Positions 40,557-49,083 are shown, numbered from the stretch's first letter. The stretch: DNA of 64,000 nucleotides from JBBQAA01 sp038276395 (GCA_038276395.1 JBBQAA010000030.1:21807-85806), one strand, 5' to 3'. Notes: a model not told the origin generated them from the sequence alone. Program-made: numbers and translations.

Positions 40557-41588
40557 TCAGTCCTCGGGTTCGTCGGCGAAGCCAGCCAGGAAGTCCGCGG
40601 CGTCCTCGTCCTCGTCCTCGGTCAGCTCGTCGTCATCCTCGAACGGGTCGGCGGGCGGCCGGTCCTTCGGTACGAGCAGAATACTGACGCCGTAGAGGAG
40701 GATCAGCGGCACCATCTCGAGCAGCGTGGTCACCGGATCGACGCCCGGCAGGGCGGCCGCCAGCACCGCGATGATGACGATCCCGTAGCGCCAGTTGCGC
40801 AGCAGGAACCCGCGCGTGAGGATCCCCGCGCGGCCGAGCACGAACGCGCCGATCGGGATCTGGAAGAAGAGCCCGAGCGCGCCCAGGGTGAAGACGGCGA
40901 ACTTGTAGTAGTCCTTGGCCTGGATGAGGACGTCGAAGCTCGAGTTGTTGAAGTTCTGCAGGAACTTGATCGCGGGCGGGAGGACCAGCTCGTAGCCGAA
41001 GACGACCCCGGTGACGAACAGCAACGGGACGGCGAGCATGAGCGGCAGCGCGATCCGCCGCTCGTTGGGCGAGAACGCCGGGACGACGAAGGCATAGAGC
41101 TGGTAGAGCAGGACGGGCAGCGCGAAGAGCAGGCCGAAGTAGAAGGCGATCGTCACGGTCACCGTGAAGGGCTCGCCGACTCCGGTGGTGATGGGGCGGC
41201 GGCGGGGCACGGTGGCGGGCAGGACCTTCGCCTCGCGCGCCTTGTCCGCGGCGAGCAGGCTGAACGCCCGCCGGACGGGGGGAGCGAGGCTCCGGTCGTC
41301 GGCGAGCAGGAGGAAGTGCCTGCGCTCGGAGAGCGCGATCCTCCGCTGCTCGACCTGGGCGCAGCCGACGGCGGCCAGGCGGCCCTTGCCGCAGTTCTGC
41401 GCGCTCGGAGTCGAGTTCTCGAGCGGGGTGTTCAGCAGGTCGAGCAGCCGGCCGTTCTGCCAGAAGCAGATGCCGAAGGTGATGGCGAGCGTGATCCCGA
41501 TGACGAAGAGCCGTGAGCGCAGCTCGTCGAGGTGATCGACGACCGAGAGGCGATCCTCGTGATCGATGGGCCGCAGGCGGGTGGCCAT
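40557..41588 (-). CDS. tatC: Sec-independent protein translocase TatC, with enlarged first periplasmic loop
   Basis: TatC binds twin-arginine signal peptides. The 343 residues exceed the usual 250. The N-terminus VVDHLDELRSRL, the PFTVTVTIAFYFGLLFALPVLLYQLYAFVVPAFSPNERR core (in parts) and six transmembrane helices are standard. The extra part is about residues 55-132, between helices 1 and 2, with two Cys (66 and 76), an Arg-rich stretch and predicted helices. The acidic C-terminal tail (EDDDELTEDEDEDAADF) is also long. tatA follows 5 nt upstream in the transcript order. The Rieske protein at 45576 has a Tat-like signal. Confidence 0.95.
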   Translation of the reverse strand: MATRLRPIDHEDRLSVVDHLDELRSRLFVIGITLAITFGICFWQNGRLLDLLNTPLENSTPSAQNCGKGRLAAVGCAQVEQRRIALSERRHFLLLADDRSLAPPVRRAFSLLAADKAREAKVLPATVPRRRPITTGVGEPFTVTVTIAFYFGLLFALPVLLYQLYAFVVPAFSPNERRIALPLMLAVPLLFVTGVVFGYELVLPPAIKFLQNFNNSSFDVLIQAKDYYKFAVFTLGALGLFFQIPIGAFVLGRAGILTRGFLLRNWRYGIVIIAVLAAALPGVDPVTTLLEMVPLILLYGVSILLVPKDRPPADPFEDDDELTEDEDEDAADFLAGFADEPED

Positions 41589-41593
41589 GGCTT

Positions 41594-41803
41594 CTAGCGG
41601 GGCGGCTTCGGGGCGGGCTCGCCGTCCGGGCTCTCGAGGCTCTCCGCTTTCTCGTCGTCGCCGCCGGTGACTGAGTGCTTGAACTCGCGCATCCCCCGCC
41701 CGAGCTGCTTGCCGAGGCCGGGCAGGCGCTTCGGGCCCAGCACGAGCAGGACGATGAGGAGGACGAGCAGGAGCTCGGGGATGCCGACGGAGCCGCTGAA
41801 CAT
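41594..41803 (-). CDS. tatA: Sec-independent protein translocase TatA
   Basis: A 69-residue TatA. It has one N-terminal transmembrane helix (IPELLLVLLIVLLVLGPKRLP) with the FGPKRLP-like hinge and the amphipathic helix LGKQLGRGMREFKHSVTG, then an acidic/proline tail. It forms the protein-conducting oligomer with TatC, encoded 5 nt downstream. ATG start at 41803. Confidence 0.95.
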   Translation of the reverse strand: MFSGSVGIPELLLVLLIVLLVLGPKRLPGLGKQLGRGMREFKHSVTGGDDEKAESLESPDGEPAPKPPR

Positions 41804-41904
41804 GACCGGTGAAGGCTAGTACGCGTCCACCGGCGTCCTGGACGCCCGGCGACCGCGCTCAAGTCGCGCGCGCGCCCGGCCGATGCGTTGCGGGAGCCCG
41901 CGCC

Positions 41905-42324
41905 ATGAACCCGCTCGACCGCCCCACTGTGCGCCGCGTCCTACTTCCCTCGGGGAAGACGATCGAGGTCGTCTACTTCGACGGCGCCACCCCCGGGGCC
42001 TCGCCGTCGACCGCCACGCCCGCGCAGGAGACCGGCGGCCTGCACCTCTGCACCCGCTGCGGCTCGCCCACGGTCCACCCGCTCGACTGGCAGGAGGCGG
42101 GCGCCGAGCACTGGGAGATCACCCTGCGCTGCCCCAACTGCCTCCACACCGAAACCGGCATCTTCGCCCAGGAGCTCGTCGAGCGCCTGGAGGACGTCCT
42201 CGACGACGCCACCGAGACGCTCGTCCGCGACCTGCGCCGCCTGACCCAGGCGAACATGGAGGAGGAGGTCGCCCGCTTCACGCAGGCGCTCGCGACCGAC
42301 CTCATCGTCCCGATGGACTTCTAG
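41905..42324 (+). CDS. Zinc-ribbon protein of unknown function
   Basis: A 139-residue protein. A beta N-terminus (TVRRVLLPSGKTIEVVYFDG) precedes a zinc ribbon with CTRCGS and CPNC separated by about 27 residues (LHLCTRCGSPTVHPLDW, ITLRCPNCLHTETG). The C-terminal half is a helix with many acidic residues (FAQELVERLEDVLDDATETL). ATG 41905 is chosen; an upstream frame adds a low-quality Arg/Pro stretch. I do not recognise a specific role, but the fold suggests nucleic-acid or protein binding. Confidence 0.72.
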   Translation: MNPLDRPTVRRVLLPSGKTIEVVYFDGATPGASPSTATPAQETGGLHLCTRCGSPTVHPLDWQEAGAEHWEITLRCPNCLHTETGIFAQELVERLEDVLDDATETLVRDLRRLTQANMEEEVARFTQALATDLIVPMDF

Positions 42325-42343
42325 CGACGCGGGGGCGCCGCCC

Positions 42344-43312
42344 CTACGCGTAGCGGTCCACGATCCCGTCGGCCACGAGCAGCAGCGCCGCGCGCTGGGC
42401 CTCGGGCAGCGTCGCGGGCAGCGCCTGCTTGGCCGTGGCCACGAGCGTCAGCGCCTGCGTGCGCGCATCGGCCAGGGCGCCGGTGGCGGCGATCTCCTCG
42501 CACACGGCCTCGGCCTGCTCGGGGGTGCGGATCTGGCGGAGGTCGAGTTCGGCGAGCCCGGCATCCCGCTCGCGGGCGAGGATGAGCGGGAGGGTGACGG
42601 TGCCGTCGAGCAGGTCGGTGCCGCGGTGCTTGCCCGTGCGCTCGGCCGGCCCCGTGACGTCGAGGATGTCGTCGAGGAGCTGGAAGGCGAGGCCGACGCC
42701 GGCGCCGAACCCGGCGAGGGCGCCCGCGGGCGAGCCGGCGCAGCGGGCGCCGAGCCCGCAGGCCGCGGTGAAGAGGCTCCCGGTCTTCAGGCGGCAGCGC
42801 TCCAGGTAGCGATCGCGGTCAAGCTCGACCTCCCACGCGTCCGCGCGCTGCAGCAGCTCGCCGCGGGCCAGGTCCGAGCAGGCGGCGGAGAGCAGGCGCA
42901 CGGGCTCGGCCACGCCGTCCGCGGCGATCTCGGAGAACGCGCGGGCGAAGAGGAAGTCGCCGGCGGCGACGGCCAGCTCCCGGCCCCCCGCCGCGAGCAC
43001 CGTCGGCCGGCCGCGCCGCAGCGCCGCGGCATCGAGCACGTCGTCGTGGACGAGCGTGGCGGCGTGGACGAGCTCGACGGCGACGGCGGCACGCAGAAGC
43101 GGGGCGGCGTCGGCGGGCACGCTCCCGGCGGCGAGCAGGACGAGCAGCGGGCGCAGGCGCTTGCCGCCCGCGGCGATAGTGGCCGTCGTTTGGGGCGCGA
43201 GCGCGGGCCCGGCCTCGGCGGCCAGCCCGGCCAGGCGCTCCTCGACGCGCGCCAGGAGCGCCGGGACCTCGCCGCCGAGGGCGTCGGCCATGCGGCCGGC
43301 GGCGACGCTCAC
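42344..43312 (-). CDS. Polyprenyl diphosphate synthase (heptaprenyl/octaprenyl type)
   Basis: A trans-isoprenyl diphosphate synthase of 322 residues that makes the side chain for menaquinone. The first aspartate-rich motif is LVHDDVLD and the second is FQLLDDILDVTG, with GKRLRPLLVLLAAG, KTGSLFTAACGLGARC and the conserved AGD segment. The GTG start overlaps the upstream methyltransferase stop by 4 nt (GTGA). The first motif has the short DDVLD spacing of long-chain synthases. Confidence 0.94.
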   Translation of the reverse strand: MSVAAGRMADALGGEVPALLARVEERLAGLAAEAGPALAPQTTATIAAGGKRLRPLLVLLAAGSVPADAAPLLRAAVAVELVHAATLVHDDVLDAAALRRGRPTVLAAGGRELAVAAGDFLFARAFSEIAADGVAEPVRLLSAACSDLARGELLQRADAWEVELDRDRYLERCRLKTGSLFTAACGLGARCAGSPAGALAGFGAGVGLAFQLLDDILDVTGPAERTGKHRGTDLLDGTVTLPLILARERDAGLAELDLRQIRTPEQAEAVCEEIAATGALADARTQALTLVATAKQALPATLPEAQRAALLLVADGIVDRYA

Positions 43313-44040
43313 AGCCCGGGCACCTCCCCTCCGTGGATCGCGATGATCCCCCCTGCGGTGAGGAGCCACGAGACCCGCGCGAGGCCGGCCTCCGCCAACA
43401 CCGCGGCGAGCCCCTCCGGCCCCGGGAAGCGGCGGACGGAGCTCGGTAGGTAGGCGTAGGCGTCGGGGTCTCCGGCCAGCCGCCCGAGCGCGGGCACGAC
43501 GCGATCGAACCAGGCGCGGAAGAAGGTCGAGAGCGGCGGTTTCTGCGGCGTCGTCAGCTCGAGTACGACGACGCGGCCGCCGGGCCGGACGACCCGCCGC
43601 ATCTCGGCCACGCCGCGGGCGAGATCGGAGAAGTTCCGCGCGCCGAAGCCGACCGTCGCCGCGGCGAACTCCCCGTCGCCGTAGGGCAGCTCGAGCGCGT
43701 TGCCCCATTCCCACGTCACCGCCGAGGACTTGGCGCGGGCGAGCGCGAGCATGTTCTCCGAGAAGTCCGAGCCGACGACGGCGCCGCCGGGGGCGACCCG
43801 CCCGGACAGCTCGAGCGCGAGATCGCCGGTGCCCGTGGCAACGTCGAGCACCCGGTCGCCGGGGCCGACCCGCGCGAGGTCGGCGGCGCGGGCCCGCCAG
43901 CGACTATCGAGGCCCGCGGTCATCACGCCGTTCATCCGGTCGTACACCCCGGCGATCCGGTCGAACATCGCCCGCACCTGCGGCTCCTCGAGCGTGCCCG
44001 GGCCTGCCCGCCCGCGCCCGGCCGCGGACTCCGCGCTCAT
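43309..44040 (-). CDS. menG: Demethylmenaquinone methyltransferase
   Basis: A 243-residue UbiE/MenG-type class I methyltransferase, the last step of menaquinone synthesis. It has VRAMFDRIAGVYDRMNGVMT, SAM motif I VLDVATGTGDLALEL, and GNALELPYGDGEFAAATVGFG with GARNFSDLARGVAEMRRV. The ATG 44040 fits; an upstream ATG exists but overlaps the cytochrome gene. Coupled to the polyprenyl synthase gene, which supplies its substrate's side chain. Confidence 0.94.
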   Translation of the reverse strand: MSAESAAGRGRAGPGTLEEPQVRAMFDRIAGVYDRMNGVMTAGLDSRWRARAADLARVGPGDRVLDVATGTGDLALELSGRVAPGGAVVGSDFSENMLALARAKSSAVTWEWGNALELPYGDGEFAAATVGFGARNFSDLARGVAEMRRVVRPGGRVVVLELTTPQKPPLSTFFRAWFDRVVPALGRLAGDPDAYAYLPSSVRRFPGPEGLAAVLAEAGLARVSWLLTAGGIIAIHGGEVPGL

Positions 44041-44050
44041 CGGGCCGAGG

Positions 44051-44776
44051 CTACTTGAGCTGCCCGAGGAAGGCGACAAGCGCCTTGAACTTCTCGGGCG
44101 GCAGGTTCTTGAACGACGGCATCGGTGCCGTCGGGTTGCGCAGGGTCTGGGCGATCGCCAGCTCGGGCACCTTGTCGGCCACGTGGGTGAGCTGCGGGCC
44201 GGGGCCGTCGTTGCCGTTCTCGCCGAGCTTGTGGCAGGCCAGGCAGCCGGACTGCGCGGCCACGAGCTTGCCCTTGTTGAAGGCGGCCGCCTGGGCGGGC
44301 GTGGCGCTCGCCGGCGGCTTCATGTCGATCTCGTTCGGCGAGCCGGCGTTGGCGCCCTCGTAGGTCAGAAAGGCCATCGCGCAGATCGTCAGGATCCCGG
44401 CCAGGGTGGCGATCGGCCGGCGCTCGGGGCGGCGCTCGGGGCTGCGGTCGTAGAACGGCAGCAGGAAGAGCAGCGCCATGGCGATGGTGGGCACGCCGAT
44501 CGTCGCCAGCGGCGTGAGGATCGGCGGCTTGATGATCCGCAGAACCTCGAAGAGGAAGAAGAAGTACCACTCCGGGCGCGGGACGTAGGTCGTCGTCGTC
44601 GGGTCGGGCTTCGGCCCGAGCTCGGCTCCGAGCACGATCGACATCGCGATGATGACGATCATGACGACGACCGCCATCGCGGCGTCCTTCCCGACGGCGT
44701 AGGGGAAGAAGGGCTTCCCCTGCGACTTCAGGATGTTGTACTCGCGGAGGTACTGCTCCTTCTCGCGGTGGTTCAT
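44051..44776 (-). CDS. Subunit IV-cytochrome c fusion (QcrC-type)
   Basis: A 241-residue fusion. Residues 1-140 match subunit IV of cytochrome b6f (PYAVGKDAAMAVVVM, PRPEWYFFFLFEVLRIIK with the Qo-site PEWY), with three membrane helices. The C-terminal domain is a monohaem cytochrome c with CLACH and a downstream Met in PMPSFKNLP as the likely sixth ligand. This arrangement is that of Bacillus QcrC, not of the diheme QcrC usual in actinobacteria. ATG overlaps the cytochrome b gene stop by 4 nt. Confidence 0.9.
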   Translation of the reverse strand: MNHREKEQYLREYNILKSQGKPFFPYAVGKDAAMAVVVMIVIIAMSIVLGAELGPKPDPTTTTYVPRPEWYFFFLFEVLRIIKPPILTPLATIGVPTIAMALLFLLPFYDRSPERRPERRPIATLAGILTICAMAFLTYEGANAGSPNEIDMKPPASATPAQAAAFNKGKLVAAQSGCLACHKLGENGNDGPGPQLTHVADKVPELAIAQTLRNPTAPMPSFKNLPPEKFKALVAFLGQLK

Positions 44777-45579
44777 ACGGCCGCCTCGTCGGGGCGCCCG
44801 TCCTTGCGCTCGGCCTTGAGCCAGGGCGGCGCGGTCGTCCCGAGCTTCGCGACGAGGTAGAGGTGGGCCCCGATCAGCCCGGCGATGAGGCCGGGGATGA
44901 GCAGCATGTGGATCGCGTAGAAGCGCGGGAGGGTGGTGGCGCCGAAGTCCGAGCCGCCACGCAGGAAGTCCGAGAGGTAGGGGCCGACGAGCGGGCCCGT
45001 GCCGTTGATGTTGACGCCGACGATCGTCGCCCAGTAGGAGCGCTGGTCGAAGGGCAGCAGGTAGCCCGTGAAGGACATCGCCATGGTCAGGATGAGCAGG
45101 ACGACGCCGATGACCCAGTTCAGCTCGCGCGGGTACTTGTAGGCGCCGAAGAAGAACGTCCGCGCCATGTGCAGGAAGATGAGGATGACCATCACCGAGC
45201 TGCCCCACTTGTGCATCCCGTGGACGAACTCGCCGAGGAAGACGTCGTTGTTGACGTGGCGGATCGACTCGTAGGCCCCGCCGGCGGCGTCAGGCGTGTA
45301 GTACATCGCCAGGAAGACGCCGGTGACCGCCTGGGAGAGGAAGGCGAACATCGTCGCCGAGCCGAGCGTGTAGAACCAGTTCGTCCCCTTGGGGACCTTG
45401 CGGAACATCATCCACCGCAGGCCCCCGGAGAGCGAGGTGCGCTCGTCGATCCAGTCGACGACCGAGATCCCCTGCTCCTGGCCGATCTCGACCGGGGTCT
45501 GCTTGGGCGCCGTGCCCGGGCGCTTGGGCTTCGGCTTCAGGCCGTCGGGGATGGGCGGGAGGGGGGCTTTCAGCTTCAT
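44773..45579 (-). CDS. Cytochrome b6-like subunit (QcrB-type)
   Basis: A 268-residue cytochrome b N-terminal half. Heme ligands are paired: the His of MHKWGSS and that of FLHMAR, then those of AIHMLLIPG and GAHLYLV. The second pair is separated by 14 residues, as in cytochrome b6. GYLLPFDQRSYW and PLVGPYLS are typical Qo-site regions. The first 50 residues form a Pro/Lys-rich cytoplasmic extension. The ATG 45579 overlaps the Rieske gene stop (ATGA). Confidence 0.93.
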   Translation of the reverse strand: MKLKAPLPPIPDGLKPKPKRPGTAPKQTPVEIGQEQGISVVDWIDERTSLSGGLRWMMFRKVPKGTNWFYTLGSATMFAFLSQAVTGVFLAMYYTPDAAGGAYESIRHVNNDVFLGEFVHGMHKWGSSVMVILIFLHMARTFFFGAYKYPRELNWVIGVVLLILTMAMSFTGYLLPFDQRSYWATIVGVNINGTGPLVGPYLSDFLRGGSDFGATTLPRFYAIHMLLIPGLIAGLIGAHLYLVAKLGTTAPPWLKAERKDGRPDEAAV

Positions 45580-46247
45580 GGCTTGACGGGGGTCGAGAAG
45601 CGGGCGGGGTAGAGGTACTTGCCGATTCCGTCTGTGTCCTGACCGGGGTCGCGGGCGGAGAAGCGCTTGAGGTGCGAGTTGACGGAGAAGCGCGGGCCGA
45701 GCTCGGCGTCGCCGCCCCGCACGCGCGTGTAGAAGCGGTCGAGCGGCCGTACGGGGGGGCCGCCCGAGCGCTGGCCCTGGAAGTCGTAGACACCGCCGTG
45801 GCAGGGGCAGATGAAGCGCGTGGCCGCCGCGACGAAGCGGACCGGGCAGCCGAGGTGCATGCAGCGCGAGGAGATCGCGACGATCTGGTTGTACCGGTCG
45901 GGCTTGTCGGTCGTGTCGATCTGCGGGTTGCGCCGGCGCAGGTAGACCGTCGTCATGCCGGTCTCGCCGATGCCCGGGGTCTCGGTGATGACCTTCGGCA
46001 CGTAGGTGTCGTTCGGCAGGTCGGCGAGCGGGCCGACCGACTGCCAGTGCCATTCCTTGCGCTCGAACAGCGGGCCGACGGCGAAGGCCAGGGCGGGCAG
46101 CGCGAAGGCGGCGGCGGCCACGCCGCCCATCCCCTGGCCGATGCCGGTCATCAGGCGGCGGCGGGTGACGGTCTCGCCCTCGAAGGCGCCCGGGTACCCG
46201 CGATCGAGCGTGTAGGGGGACTTCTTGGGAGGGCGGTCTTCGGCCAT
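45576..46247 (-). CDS. Rieske iron-sulfur protein (QcrA-type)
   Basis: A 223-residue [2Fe-2S] protein of the quinol:cytochrome c reductase. The cluster motifs are CMHLGCPV and CPCHGGVYD, with the two Cys and two His ligands in place. A twin-arginine-like signal, TRRRLMTGIGQGMGG, precedes the membrane helix (AAAAFALPALAFAVGPLF), so it is likely exported by the Tat system. It is encoded first in the bc-complex group, in the order A-B-C. Confidence 0.94.
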   Translation of the reverse strand: MAEDRPPKKSPYTLDRGYPGAFEGETVTRRRLMTGIGQGMGGVAAAAFALPALAFAVGPLFERKEWHWQSVGPLADLPNDTYVPKVITETPGIGETGMTTVYLRRRNPQIDTTDKPDRYNQIVAISSRCMHLGCPVRFVAAATRFICPCHGGVYDFQGQRSGGPPVRPLDRFYTRVRGGDAELGPRFSVNSHLKRFSARDPGQDTDGIGKYLYPARFSTPVKP

Positions 46248-46274
46248 CGCAGGATCTGGAGCGAACTTTACCGG

Positions 46275-46724
46275 TCAGACACCGCCGCCGGGCCCGCCGG
46301 GGCCTTCGCTCGCGCCGTCTTCGGGCGGGCGGGCGCGGTCGGCCAGCCGCTCGGTGCCCGTGCGCCACGCCTCCTCCGCGTCCGCGGGCACGCCCCGGGC
46401 GTGCGCGCTCGCGCTCGCGGCGATGATCCCGGCCAGGGCGACCACGGCCTCCGTGTCGCCCCGCTCGGCCAGGCGCGCGAGGCCGAGGGCGTAGAGGCGA
46501 TCCCCGGCGAGCAGGCCGAGGTCCCGGTCGGCGGTGTCGAGGATCCGGGGATCGGCGTAATGCAGGGCGTAGCCCTCGCGAATCGCCTCGAGCACGAGCC
46601 CGAGCGCGGGTGGCGCCGCGGCGGCCGGGCCGTAGTCCGCGCCGGGGGCGGGGTCGCGCGTGGCCGCCGCCAGCAGGCCGCCCTCGGCGCGCAGGACCTC
46701 GGCCAGGTCGCCGAGCGCGCTCAC
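46275..46724 (-). CDS. Helical protein of unknown function (degenerate prenyl-synthase-like?)
   Basis: A 149-residue all-helical protein. The stretch LLAGDRLYALGLARLAERGD followed by AVVALAGIIAASASA resembles the AGDFLFARAF helix of trans-prenyl synthases such as the one encoded at 42344, but both aspartate-rich motifs are missing. It may be an inactive homologue or small subunit of such a synthase (compare HepS); this is only inference. The GTG start overlaps hemL by 4 nt. It lies between heme and bc-complex genes. Confidence 0.6.
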   Translation of the reverse strand: MSALGDLAEVLRAEGGLLAAATRDPAPGADYGPAAAAPPALGLVLEAIREGYALHYADPRILDTADRDLGLLAGDRLYALGLARLAERGDTEAVVALAGIIAASASAHARGVPADAEEAWRTGTERLADRARPPEDGASEGPGGPGGGV

Positions 46725-48001
46725 GCGACCTCGGCGAAGGCCGCGGCGGCGGCCTCGAGCGTCCGCTCGACGTGCGCCGGGGTGTGGGCCAGGGAGGGGA
46801 ACCACGCCTCGAAGGGCGAAGGCGGCGGATAGACGCCGCGGGCCAGGAGCGCCCGGCACCAGCCGGCGTGGGCGGGGCGATCGCCGGCGGCGGCGCTCGC
46901 GAAGTCCGTCACCGGCGCCTCGGAGAAGAACACGGTGAATAGGCCGGGGCGGTCCTCGACCTGCACGGGCACCCCGGCGGCGGCGGCGGCGGCGCGCATT
47001 CCCTCGGCCAGCGCGGCCGTCGTCTCGGCCAGCCGGTGGTAGGCCTCGTCGTCGAGCAGGCGGAGCGTGGCCAGGCCCGCGGCCACGGCGAGCGGGTTGC
47101 CGGAGAGCGTCCCGGCCTGGTAGACGTCCCCCGCGGGGGCGATCCGCTCCATCAGCTCGCGGCGGCCGCCGTAGGCCGCGGCCGGGAGGCCGCCCCCGAT
47201 GACCTTCCCGAGGATCGTCAGGTCGGGCATCAGCCCCGCCAGCTCCTGCGCGCCGCCCCGGGCGACCCGGAAGCCGGTGATGACCTCGTCGAGCACGAGC
47301 AGCGCGCCGTTCTCGGAGGTCGTCGCCTGCAGGTGCTCGAGGAAGCCGTCGGCGGGCGGGACGAGGCCCATGTTGGCGGGAATGGGCTCGGCCAGGATCG
47401 CCGCCAGCTCGTGCTCGCGCGCAGCCGCGCTCACCGCCTCGGCGTCGTTCCAGGCGACGACGATCGTGTCCGCCGTCACGGCGGGCGGCACGCCGGGGGT
47501 CGAGGGGATCCCCTGCGTGGCCACGCCCGAGCCCGCCTCGGCGAGCAGCGCGTCGGAGTGTCCGTGGTAGGCGCCCGCGAACTTCAGCAGCTTCGTGCGG
47601 CCGGTCGCCGCGCGGGCGAGGCGGACGGCGCTCATCGCCGCCTCGGTGCCCGAGGAGGTCATGCGGAGCATGGGCACGGCGGGCATCCGCCGCGCGACCT
47701 CGGCGGCCAGCTCGGCCTCGGCCGCGGTCGGCGCGCCGAAGGATGTCCCCCGCTCGGCCGCCGCCGTGATCGCGGCGACGATCTCCGGGTGCGCGTGGCC
47801 GTGGATCAGCGGCCCCCACGAGCACACGTAGTCGATGTAGCGGTTGCCGTCGGCGTCGTCGAGCTCGGCGCCCTCCCCGCGCTCGACGAACAGCGGCGCC
47901 TGGCGCCCGATCGCCCCCATCGCGCGGACGGGGGAGTTCACCCCGCCCGGCAGGAGGTCGCGCGCGCGGGCGGCCAGGGCGCCCGAGCGGGCGTCCTTCA
48001 C
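46721..48001 (-). CDS. hemL: Glutamate-1-semialdehyde 2,1-aminomutase
   Basis: HemL forms 5-aminolevulinate in the C5 heme pathway. The 426-residue PLP enzyme has LLPGGVNSPVRAM, SSGTEAAMSAVRLARAATGR in parts, YHGHSDALL, LVLDEVITGFRVARGG and the PLP-Lys in LGKVIGGGLPAAAYGG. The GTG at 48001 overlaps the upstream AhbAB stop (GTGA), so translation is coupled. HemA is not in the window. Confidence 0.95.
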   Translation of the reverse strand: MKDARSGALAARARDLLPGGVNSPVRAMGAIGRQAPLFVERGEGAELDDADGNRYIDYVCSWGPLIHGHAHPEIVAAITAAAERGTSFGAPTAAEAELAAEVARRMPAVPMLRMTSSGTEAAMSAVRLARAATGRTKLLKFAGAYHGHSDALLAEAGSGVATQGIPSTPGVPPAVTADTIVVAWNDAEAVSAAAREHELAAILAEPIPANMGLVPPADGFLEHLQATTSENGALLVLDEVITGFRVARGGAQELAGLMPDLTILGKVIGGGLPAAAYGGRRELMERIAPAGDVYQAGTLSGNPLAVAAGLATLRLLDDEAYHRLAETTAALAEGMRAAAAAAGVPVQVEDRPGLFTVFFSEAPVTDFASAAAGDRPAHAGWCRALLARGVYPPPSPFEAWFPSLAHTPAHVERTLEAAAAAFAEVA

Positions 48002-49083
48002 GCTCGCGAGGATTCCCACTCCTTGAACTCCTCCGTGAAGTACAGCAGGCGGATCTTCTTGAACTCGGTTGAGGAGTACAGCGTCGAGCGCTCGTGGATG
48101 CCGGTGTCCTCGGCGATCGCGTCGAGGATCGCGTCGCACTCCTCCTTGGAGCGCCCGTGGGCCATCGTGAACACGGAGTAGGGCCAGTCGGCGTAGGTCG
48201 GGCGCTGGTAGCAGTGGGAGATCCCGCGGAAGGAGGCCATGCGCCCGCCGACCTCGAGGATCTGCTCCTCCGGCACCTTCCACACGCCCATTCCGTTGGC
48301 GCTGAAGCCCGCGCGGCGGTGGAAGAGGATGGCGGCGACACGGCGCAGCAGCCGGCGCTCCCTCATCCCCTCGAGGTGGTCGAGGAGCTGCGCGAGGGTC
48401 ATCCCGAGCGTGGCGGCGGCGGGCGCGAGCGGCTCGGCAACGACGGGCAGGTCGCCCTGCGTGGCGCGGATGACGCGGATGTCGGTCTCGTCGTAGGGCT
48501 GGGGCTCGGTCTCCGCAGGGGGAACGGCGACGGCGGCCGAGGCGAGCGCCTTGGTGTCCCCCTCCATCTCCAGGTCCATGCGGATCTTGAACAGCTTGAG
48601 CGTCGGGAGCTGGCGGACCGAGGTCGCTCCGGCCTCGGCGGCGAGCGCCTGCAGCGTGCCCTCGAGCCCGAGCTTCGAGTCGGGCTCGGTGGCGATCGTG
48701 AACCACATGTTGAACTCGTGGTCTCGCAGGTAGTTGTGGGAGACGCCGGGATGGGCGTTCACCACCTTGGCCGCGCGCCACGGGTGCTCGGGATCGACCT
48801 TGGCGGCGACGAGCATCGAGGCATAGCCGAGCGCGCGGGTGTCGTAGATCGGCGTGACCTGGCGGATGATGCGCTCGTCGAGGAGCCGCTGCACGCGCGC
48901 GAGCGTCTCCTTCTCGGTGATCCCCGCGCCCTCGGCGACCCGCGCGTAGGGACGCGGAGCGAGCGGGAAGGAGCCCTGCATGAGGTTGAGGAGACGCTTG
49001 TCGGTCTCGTCGAGCGGGACGGCGGCGCCGTCCCGGCGGGCGCGGGCCTTCCCGCCGCCCTTCAGCTCTGGGGTTGCAGCCAT
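47998..49083 (-). CDS. Fused siroheme decarboxylase-like protein (AhbA-AhbB, Lrp/AsnC type)
   Basis: A 361-residue protein made of two related halves, each with an Lrp-like winged helix and an AsnC-ligand-binding-like domain. The first has DETDKRLLNLMQGSFPL and NYLRDHEFNMWFTIA; the second has DETDIRVIRATQGDLPVV and SHCYQRPTYADWPYSVFTM. These signatures match AhbA and AhbB, which decarboxylate siroheme to didecarboxysiroheme. In most genomes they are separate genes. ATG 49083 overlaps hemB by 22 nt. It is often annotated as a transcriptional regulator, but the heme context argues for the enzyme. Confidence 0.83.
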   Translation of the reverse strand: MAATPELKGGGKARARRDGAAVPLDETDKRLLNLMQGSFPLAPRPYARVAEGAGITEKETLARVQRLLDERIIRQVTPIYDTRALGYASMLVAAKVDPEHPWRAAKVVNAHPGVSHNYLRDHEFNMWFTIATEPDSKLGLEGTLQALAAEAGATSVRQLPTLKLFKIRMDLEMEGDTKALASAAVAVPPAETEPQPYDETDIRVIRATQGDLPVVAEPLAPAAATLGMTLAQLLDHLEGMRERRLLRRVAAILFHRRAGFSANGMGVWKVPEEQILEVGGRMASFRGISHCYQRPTYADWPYSVFTMAHGRSKEECDAILDAIAEDTGIHERSTLYSSTEFKKIRLLYFTEEFKEWESSRA

